From Actinernus sp. WN-2022 (lineage: Eukaryota > Cnidaria > Anthozoa > Actiniaria > Actinernidae): a stretch of DNA of 64,000 nucleotides. Below, one piece after another: positions 46,701 through 55,700 of this stretch (positions are counted from its first letter, which is position 1; each line of letters starts with the position of its first letter). The DNA is taken from the NCBI GenBank assembly GCA_030867875.1, contig JAOWCC010000019.1:76660861-76724860 (forward strand), given 5' to 3'. The translations under genes and the position numbers were made by a program. The notes below the pieces were generated by a model, which ran no database searches, had not been told where the DNA came from, and saw only the letters and a program-made list of their open reading frames with translations.

Positions 46701-49700
46701 GCATGTAGCCAATTAGATCATGTTTTCCTGTGTTCATACAAGCCACACTTTTCAAGGACTTATTTTCTACAGTTTCACACATTACTGACTTTGAAATATA
46801 ATAATAAATAAATTCTATAATAATTCCTAACGATAAACATAGAAATAATACAATCATTAAATCATTAAATAATTAATGTTCGGTATCTAGCACCTAGTTA
46901 ATGGCATAAAAACCAGCCTATCTTATGTAATTTCACCCAACTAGATGACATTTTTGGGTTAACGCTCGTGCAAATGAAGGTCAGTGGGGGTTAAGGCGGT
47001 TTTTCTCCGTTTTTTCGTTGGCCGAGCGGGGCCTGGGTAACCGTTTAACTTTAATTCTGTGGATCAGTTTTGTCATGAATGACATTCCGGAGACATTTTG
47101 CTAACACAAATGGGTATGCCATTTCCAGGGGGAGTGGGGTAGGGAATAATTGTAATTTATAGCTTGGAGGTGTTAATGTTAGGTACGTTGCGCTATGTTA
47201 ATGCGAATTAAAACAAGCCTATCATATGTAATTTCATCCAACTAGATTAAATTTTTGATGTAACATTCGCGCAAATGAAGTCCAGGGGGGGTTAAGCCAT
47301 TTTCAAATTTTATTTTGGCTGTCATTTCCCCCCCTGAACTTCAATGTCAACCAAATGAAGAAGACCCCCTCAGTTTTCCATGGGTAACACTTTAGTAAAA
47401 ACCCAATGTCTCTACCATGTTCCGTTCTACCCATAAAAATCCATCGCCCTTTCCGTTTTGGCCGCAAAGCATGCTGGGAGAGTTTCATTTGCTATTTCCG
47501 AGTCCAGAACTGGATTAAATAGCGTTGCAGCGTTAAAATCATAGTTTTGGTAGTAAACACGACGAACACAACATATTGCTTGCAAATGTGGGGTAAGAAA
47601 TGCGAACCTTGCAAAACTGAGGGGGGAGGGGTGGAAAATCCTATGCATTTCCTGTTAATAACGGTGCCCTCCCCGTTAGAAATGGCTTGAATGAAGTTAC
47701 AGCGCTAAAATCATAGTGTTGGTAGTAAACACGACGAACACAACATATTGGTTGCAAATGTGGGGTAAGAAATGCAAACCTTGCAAAACTGAGGGGGGAG
47801 GGGTGGAAAATCATATGCCTTTCCTGTTAATAATGGTACCCTAGCCCACTTACAAGTGAGTTGAATGAAGTTGTAGCTTAAAAAATCATAGTTTTGGTAC
47901 TAAACACGACGAACACAACATATTGGTTGCAAATTTGGGGTAAAAAATACGAACCTTGCAAAACTGAGGGGGGAGGGGTGAAAAAGCGTATGTATTTTCT
48001 GTTAATAGTAGTACCCTCCCCCATTAGAAAGGGATTGAATAAAGATGCAGCATCAAAATCATAATATTGGTACTAAACATGATTAATACAACGTATTGTT
48101 TGCGAATGTTGTGTAAGATATGCAAAGTTTACAAAAATAAGGGGGAAGGGTGGAAACCATTGTATGATTATCGTTTTCTATCCGTAAAAATCCATTGCCC
48201 TTTCCATTTTGGCCGCAAAGCATCCTGGGACAAGTTTCGTTTTCTATTTCGCAGTCCAGAACTGGTTTCAATAACGTTACAGCATTAAAATCATAGTTTT
48301 GGTACTATAAAACACGACAAACACAACATATTGGTTTCAAATTTGGGATAAGATCTGCGAGCCTTGCAAAACTGAGGGGGGAGGGGTGGAAAAGCTTATG
48401 CATTTCCTGTTAATAACGATACCCTCCCCCATTAGAAGTGGGTTGAATGAAGTTGCAGCATAAAAATCATAGTTTTGATACCAAACACCATGAACACAAC
48501 ATATTGTTTGCAAATTTGGGGTAAAATATGCGAATCTTGAAAAACTGAGGGGGGAGGGGTGGAAAAGCTTTTGCATTTCCTGATAATAGTGGTATCCTCT
48601 CCCATTAGAAAGTGATTGAATAAAGTTGCAGCATCAAAATCATAGTCTTTGTACTAAACATGACTAATACAACATATCGTTTGCGAATTTTGTGTAAGAT
48701 CTGCAAAAAAAATACAAAAATAAGGGGGCAAGGATGGAAACCATTGTATGATTATCGTTAGCGGTATCCACTTGTAAATAATATAATAACAATAAATAAT
48801 ATAATAATAATTCAGAACTTTTTCTTTAAGGATACTTTTCAAGGACTTATTTTCTACAGTTTCAAAGTTCAAGTTCAAGTTTATTTCACACTATTTATAA
48901 TGTTTACAATAAGGAGAGTAGATAAAAATGTATAAACAAAATAAGTACATGGAATAAATTAAAAGATTCAAGTGTACAGTGGTCAAAGTAGCTAAAAGCT
49001 TTCGAGTTGGCCACTGCTTACATACAAATAATAATTGAATAACTGAGCATAATACATAGAATATATTAAATAAAGTATTGATTAGAGTAATAAATTGAGC
49101 TTGAGAGGAACTACAATATGAGAAAACGAAAGAAAAAATAAGGAGAAAAAAGAAAAAGAAAGAGAGGATTAGGAGGAGAAATAGTTATTGTGAGAAGGTT
49201 TATAAACAAAGTAAAATGGTGCTCTTAAATTTGATGATTAAGCAGGTAAGCTTTATATTGTTTTTTGAAATTGTTTGTTTTTGTTAGGTGCTTTAGGCTA
49301 GTAGGTATAGTTTCCCAAATTTTCCTAGCAGTGTATTTAAAAGTAAATTTACCTAAGTTGGTTCTAATTTTAGGGGGGTAGAAATTTTTCCTAGCTGCAT
49401 ACCTGGTATTGTAATTATGTACATTTGTTACGGGTATTAGGAAATCGTGAAACACGGAGGGGATATCAGATGGATTTTTGTATAGTTTATGTGTTAAGGT
49501 ACAGATGTTTAACTTAACAATATTTTAAAATTTTAAAATGCTCAGAATTTGGTAATAAGGAGAAGCAGATTCTCTGTTGTTGGCAAAAAAGATACTTCGA
49601 ATGCATTTATTTTGTTTAGTACATATTTTTGTTAAGTTGGTTGGGTATGTGTTTCCCCAGCTGATGGACCCATAGTTTAAATAGGGATATATAAATGTAT

Positions 49701-52700
49701 AATAAAGTTGTTTTAGCATTTGCAGACTGAGGTAATTCCGTAATTTGTAGAAAATTCCTACATTTTTGGCTATCTTGTTATTGATATGGGTGATTTGACT
49801 TTTCCAATTTAGGTATTCATCTAAGTATATTCCTAAATATTTAATGTTCTTTTTCCTTTCAATATTTAGAATATTCATTTGTGGGAGGGTCTTTCTGGGT
49901 GAAGTAATTAACATATAATTGGTCTTTTTCATGTTGACAGAAAGTTTGTTAATATTACAGTAACTGAGAACATGTTTTAATTCAGTATTCATAACTGTTT
50001 CCAGTTCCTTTGGATTTTTGCAAGAGTAAAATATATTGGCATTATCAGCAAAAATTCGGAAAGATAATTTCGTTGATGAATTAGAGATATCATTTATGTA
50101 TAGGAGAAATAGTAATGGCCCAAGCGTTGATCCATGAGGAATACCACAAACAAAACTTAAAGGGTTGGATTCACACATTAATGACTTCGAAATTGTACGC
50201 AATTTAGATGTAAGACCCTTTCTTTGACTTGTTTGCACGACAAATCATTCAGATGTTCACAATAAACAAGTGAGGATGTTCCCAATAAACAAGTGAGGAT
50301 GTTCCCAATAAATAAGTGAGGATGTTCCCAATAAACAAGTGAGGGTGTTCCCAATAAACAAGTGAGGGTGTTCACAATAAACAAGTGAGGGTGTTCACAA
50401 TAAACAAGTGAGGGTGTTCACAATAAACAAGTGAGGGTGTTCACAATAAACATTTGAGGATGTTCCCAATAAACAAGTGAGGGTGTTCCCAATAAACAAG
50501 TGAGGGTGTTCACAATAAACAAGTGAGGGTGTTCACAATAAACAAGTGAGCGTGTTCACAATAAACAAGTGAGGATGTTCACAATAAACAAGTGAGGGTG
50601 TTCCCAATAAACAAGTGAGGGTGTTCCCAATAAACAAGTGAGGATGTTCCCAATAAACAAGTGAGGATGTTCACAATAAACAAGTGAGGGTGTTCACAAT
50701 AAACAAGTGAGGGTGTTCCCAATAAACAAGTGAGGATGTTCACAATAAACAAGTGAGGGTGTTCACAATAAACAAGTGAGGGTGTTCCCAATAAACAAGT
50801 GTGGATGTTCACAATAAACAAGTGTGGATGTTCCCAATAAACAAGTGAGGATGTCAGTTCCCAATAAACAAGTGAGGATGTCAGTTCCCAATAAACAAGT
50901 GAGGATGTTCCCAATAAACAAGTGAGGATGTTCCCAATAAACAAGTGAGGATGTTCCCAATAAACAAGTGAGGATGTTCCCAATAAACAAGTGAGATTGT
51001 TCCCAATAAACAAGTGAGGATGTTCCCAATAAACAAGTGAGGATGTTCCCAATAAACAAGTGAGGATGTTCCCAATAAACAAGTGAGGATGTTCCCAATA
51101 AACAAGTGAGGATGTTCCCAATAAACAAGTGAGGATGTCCCAATAAACAAGTGAGGATGTTCCCAATAAACAGTGTGGATGTTCCCAATAAACAAGAGAG
51201 GATGTTCCCAATAAACAAGTGAGGATGTTCCCAATAAACAAGTGAGGATGTTCCCAATAAACAAGTGAGGGTGTTCCCAATAAACAAGTGAGGGTGTTTA
51301 CAATAAACAAGTGAGGATGTTCCCAATAAACAAGTGAGGGTGTTCCCAATAAACAAGTGAGGGTGTTCCCAATAAACAGGTGAGGATGTTCCCAATAAAC
51401 AAGTGAGGGTGTTCCCAATAAACAAGTGAGGGTGTTCCAAATAAACAAGTGAGGGTGTTCCAAATAAACAAGTGAGGGTGTTCACAATAAACAAGTGAGG
51501 GTGTTCACAATAAACAAGTGAGGGTGTTCCCAATAAACAAGTGAGGGTGTTCACAATAAACAAGTGAGGGTGTTCACAATAAACAAGTGAGGGTGTTCAC
51601 AATAAACAAGTGAGGATGTTCACAATAAACAAGTGAGGGTGTTCCCAATAAACAAGTGAGGGTGTTCCCAATAAACAAGTGAGGATGTTCCCAATAAACA
51701 AGTGAGGATGTTCACAATAAACAAGTGAGAGTGTTCACAATAAACAAGTGAGGATGTTCCCAATAAACAAGTGAGGATGTTCACAATAAACAAGTGAGGG
51801 TGTTCACAATAAACAAGTGAGGGTGTTCCCAATAAACAAGTGTGGATGTTCACAATAAACAAGTGTGGATGTTCCCAATAAACAAGTGAGGATGTTCCCA
51901 ATAAACAAGTGAGGATGTCAGTTCCCAATAAGCAAGTGAGGGTGTTCCCAATAGGCAAGTGTGGGTGTTCCCAATAAACAAGTGTGGGTGTTCCCAATAA
52001 ACAAGTGAGGGTGTTCACAATAAACAAGTGAGGATGTTCCCAATAAACAAGTGAGGATGTTCCCAATAAACAAGTGAGGATGTTCACAATAAACAAGTGA
52101 GGGTGTTCCCAATAAACAAGTGAGGATGTTCACAATAAACAAGTGAGGATGTATAAAGCATGGTATAAAGGATGGTACAAAGCAAAATCTAACAACAGTC
52201 ATCAATCCTCATTTTTAATACTTAAGTTCAAAGCCAACCATTGCCAACATTATAGAATCCTGCCCATTTTGGGGAGGGGGAGGGTAGCCTGCGAAACAGG
52301 CCCTCAGTGTTATTTCAACGCAAAGGAAGTGATAAAATTATTTGGCCGCGTGAAAATGGAAAAAGGAGACTGGCACGAGAGAAGAAGAAGGAGGGCCTGC
52401 AGCCATCCTGTCGGAGACTGGTGTTTGTTTTTAATTGTGCTTTATGTTAATCTAATTAGATTCGTGATTTGACAATTACAAGAAGTCGATCAAGTAAGCT
52501 AATACCATTAGCCAATGAGAGAATAGCTCGCGGTTTAGAACGGAAACGGGATACGTGATATTGGGGGGGGGGGGATCTCTTGTGTACTTTGCAGTGTGAT
52601 TTGAGAGAGGCAAGGGGATTTGAGATTTTCTACGCGATGTAAACTAATGAGCGAGGCGAATAAACGTGAACAACGGGAATCACTGAGAGTTTTGGATCTG

Positions 52701-55700
52701 TGTTGAGTAAGGAACGAGTGAGGGACGCTCGCACAAGAGCTACAAGCAACAGTAAAGAACATAAGACAGTTACGGAATAGACCACAAATTGACTGAACTT
52801 AACGGAAAGCTGAAATCTTTGAGCTTTACGCTCGGGAAAACAGAAGTTGTGGCGGAACATGACGGGGAATCGCTGAAGAGACATTTGGCTTCGATTGCTG
52901 CCAAGATCAGCGCAGCCTATGCACTGAAGAATGAGATCGAAGAGGCGAAATTCACAAACGAAGAATCAATGGAACAAGTCCAAGTGTGGGCTAAAGAGGT
53001 CGAGAACGAACTAGCACAAGCTGATTCAAAGGCACCCAAACTTCGACAATTGTTAAACAAGACCGAGAAGGAAGAGAGAGCGGCAGCGAAAGCCGAAGCT
53101 GCGAAAGAGGAAATAGCTATTGATCAAGTGAAACACGAAAAGAGAATTGCGTACGAGCGTGAGTTGCTCAATCAACAACTACAATTACAAAAGGCACAAC
53201 AAGCCACTCAAACGAGTCAAGAGAAGAAAGTGTCGATGTCAAAGTTACCCAAGTTGACCATTACCAAATTCGATGGAACGTATGCCAACTGGCTGGCCTT
53301 TTGGAATAAATACGAGGCAGAAATCAATGGTGCAAATATCGCGCCCGTCGCCAAATTTGCTTACCTGAAAGAGCTAGTGGAACCAAACGGAGTATGGAAA
53401 GACGAGCGAAATAGTGAATGCGTATGTACAAAACATTGTCTTTGCCAGTGTTGACGGGCGCACAACCCGTGAAAGTACACGCCTTCTACAAGACGTTGTT
53501 GTACAACATGCAATCACTGAAAACTAGGTACCATAAACGGGAACACTAGACTAGTGCTAGACAAACTCAAGGGGATCAAAGCTGATCTAGTGAGGGGTGA
53601 GCAGGGATGACAAGACTGGGACTTCTCCCGTCTCATCGTAGCACTAAAGAAGTGGAAAGATATCAACCCAATCGACACGGGTGAGAGTACGGAAAAGGCC
53701 ACGGCCCCAAAACGCCCCGAGAGTCGAACTCGGCTATTCAATGCCGTTGACAACGAACACCGAAAGCGCGCGTGTGCCTATTGCGACGAGGCACACGCTT
53801 CAAGTGACTGCACACGGGTTACCACAGTTGATGAAAGGAAGAAACTGTTGGCTAAGAACGAACTTTGCTATAACTGCACAGGTGCAAGACACCGTGCAGC
53901 TGATTGCAAGAGCAAAAAGGGATGTTTGTCTTGCAGGTTACGGCACCATACCTCGATTTGCAGCAAGGTCGAAAACCTCATGACAGCAAGAGAAGTCAGA
54001 AAGGGCGCTGTGGTGTATCCTGTTGTCGTAGCAGAAGTGGAGGGTATAAGATGCCGGTCCTTACTCGATACTTGTTTATTGGGAACACCCTCGCTTGTTT
54101 ATTGGGAACACCCTCGCTTGTTTATTGGGAACACCCACACTTGTTTATTGGGAACATCCTCACTTGTTTATTGGGAACACCCACACTGGAATCGCCAGAC
54201 ATTTCATTCATATGTAACCTGGAATGCAGTCCGACAAAACGTGTATTACTTCGGTAATTCCACCTTTAGGAATTACAGAAAATCAAAACAAGTCCTGCAA
54301 GAATGTTAAAGCTTACTACTCACCAGCAAGAGACCGTATCTTGTACCTCACAATTTCAAGAGAAATTATATTACGCTCGCGTTTTATTGAGAACGGCAAA
54401 CCCGGTCATTTGACGTTCCAGACAGTGGCGCGACGGCTACCAAAATCGAGGACGGATAACCGGAAGTCAGTCTACACGTGTCTAGACCTTCCGGTTACCA
54501 TCGTAGACACCCGCCGTCGTCGGATCTTAAGGTCCCTAATGTTTGCACCCGGGACCGCCGCTGCAGAATCAGCTTTGGAGCGTGCTCGTTAGAAGTCGCT
54601 TCCACCCAGTGCTAATCACAGGCGACTTACAGAAAGCGTTTCTGCAGGTCAGAATCAAGGCCTGTGAGAGAGATGCGTTGAGGTTTCACTGGAGACTCAA
54701 TGAACACTCCCAGATAGAGACTTTGCGATTCACTCGAGCGCTGTTTGGTTTGGCCCCTTCTCCTTTTCTATTGGGCGGGGTCATCCAACAACACCTTGAG
54801 AATTGGAGAGCAACGTACCCTGAAAGTGTGCGAGAAATGGAGCGCGGTCTGTACGTAGACGATCTAATCACGGGTTCAACAACTGTGACTGAGGTGAAAG
54901 AGCTGCGGGACAATGCTGTTGAAGTGTTCACAGATGCAACCTTCAAGCTTCATAAATGGCATTCCAACGTTAATGAGCTAGAGCCTGTATGCGATACCCC
55001 AAGCGAAGAGCAAACGTACGCCAAGCAACAACTGGGATTACCCGCGCAGAGAAAGTGTAAACTCCTCGGGCTTGCGTAGGACAAGGGTGTAGACGAGCTG
55101 AACGTTAGTATTCCAGTGGAAAGCGCAATCAGAACCAAGCAGGGAATCCTCGGGAAAATCGCAAAGATTTACGACCCCCTCGGTTTCGCGTCGCCTGTCA
55201 CCTTGAGCGGCAAATTATTATTCCAAGACGTCTGCAACGCTAAAGTGGCCTGGGACACGCAGTTACCGGGCAAGCTGAGGTTAGCCAAGCAAGGACTGTC
55301 AGACCATACCAAGGCTGGAGCTGGTCGCGGGTCACATGGCCAGCAACCTGGCCCGGAATGTTCGAGATGCGCTGGATGGGTTTCCAGTAACTTCCCTGCA
55401 TTGCTGGCTGGACAGCAGCGTGGCACTGCACTGGATTCGGGGTGGCGTGAACTACAGGCAGTTCGTCGCCAATCGGGTGCAAAAGATCCAATCGCACCAA
55501 GACGTAACATGGCGCCACGTGGGGACAGCCGAGAACCCAGCGGACCTAGGCAGCAGAGGAGGAATTGTGAGTCCTAGTTCACGACTTTGGTGGAACGGAC
55601 CAGAGTGGCTGGGCCAGCCCGAGTGTTGGCCAGCAGATATCATTACAGAAACAACAAAGGAAAGCCAGGAAGAAATGAAAGCTCTCAAGGAACTCTTCGC

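Noticed and set aside
50247..52150. Regular 22-bp repeats considered as a CRISPR array
   Set aside because: The units are head to tail with no spacers between them, and the host is eukaryotic.
50579..52205. Long overlapping minus-strand open frames (294, 266, 158 codons) of LVYWEHPHLFIGN repeats
   Set aside because: The 22-bp unit has no stop in any minus-strand frame and 22 is not a multiple of three, so every frame reads through all three translations. The frames follow from the repeat and show no start context, signal or ending of a gene.
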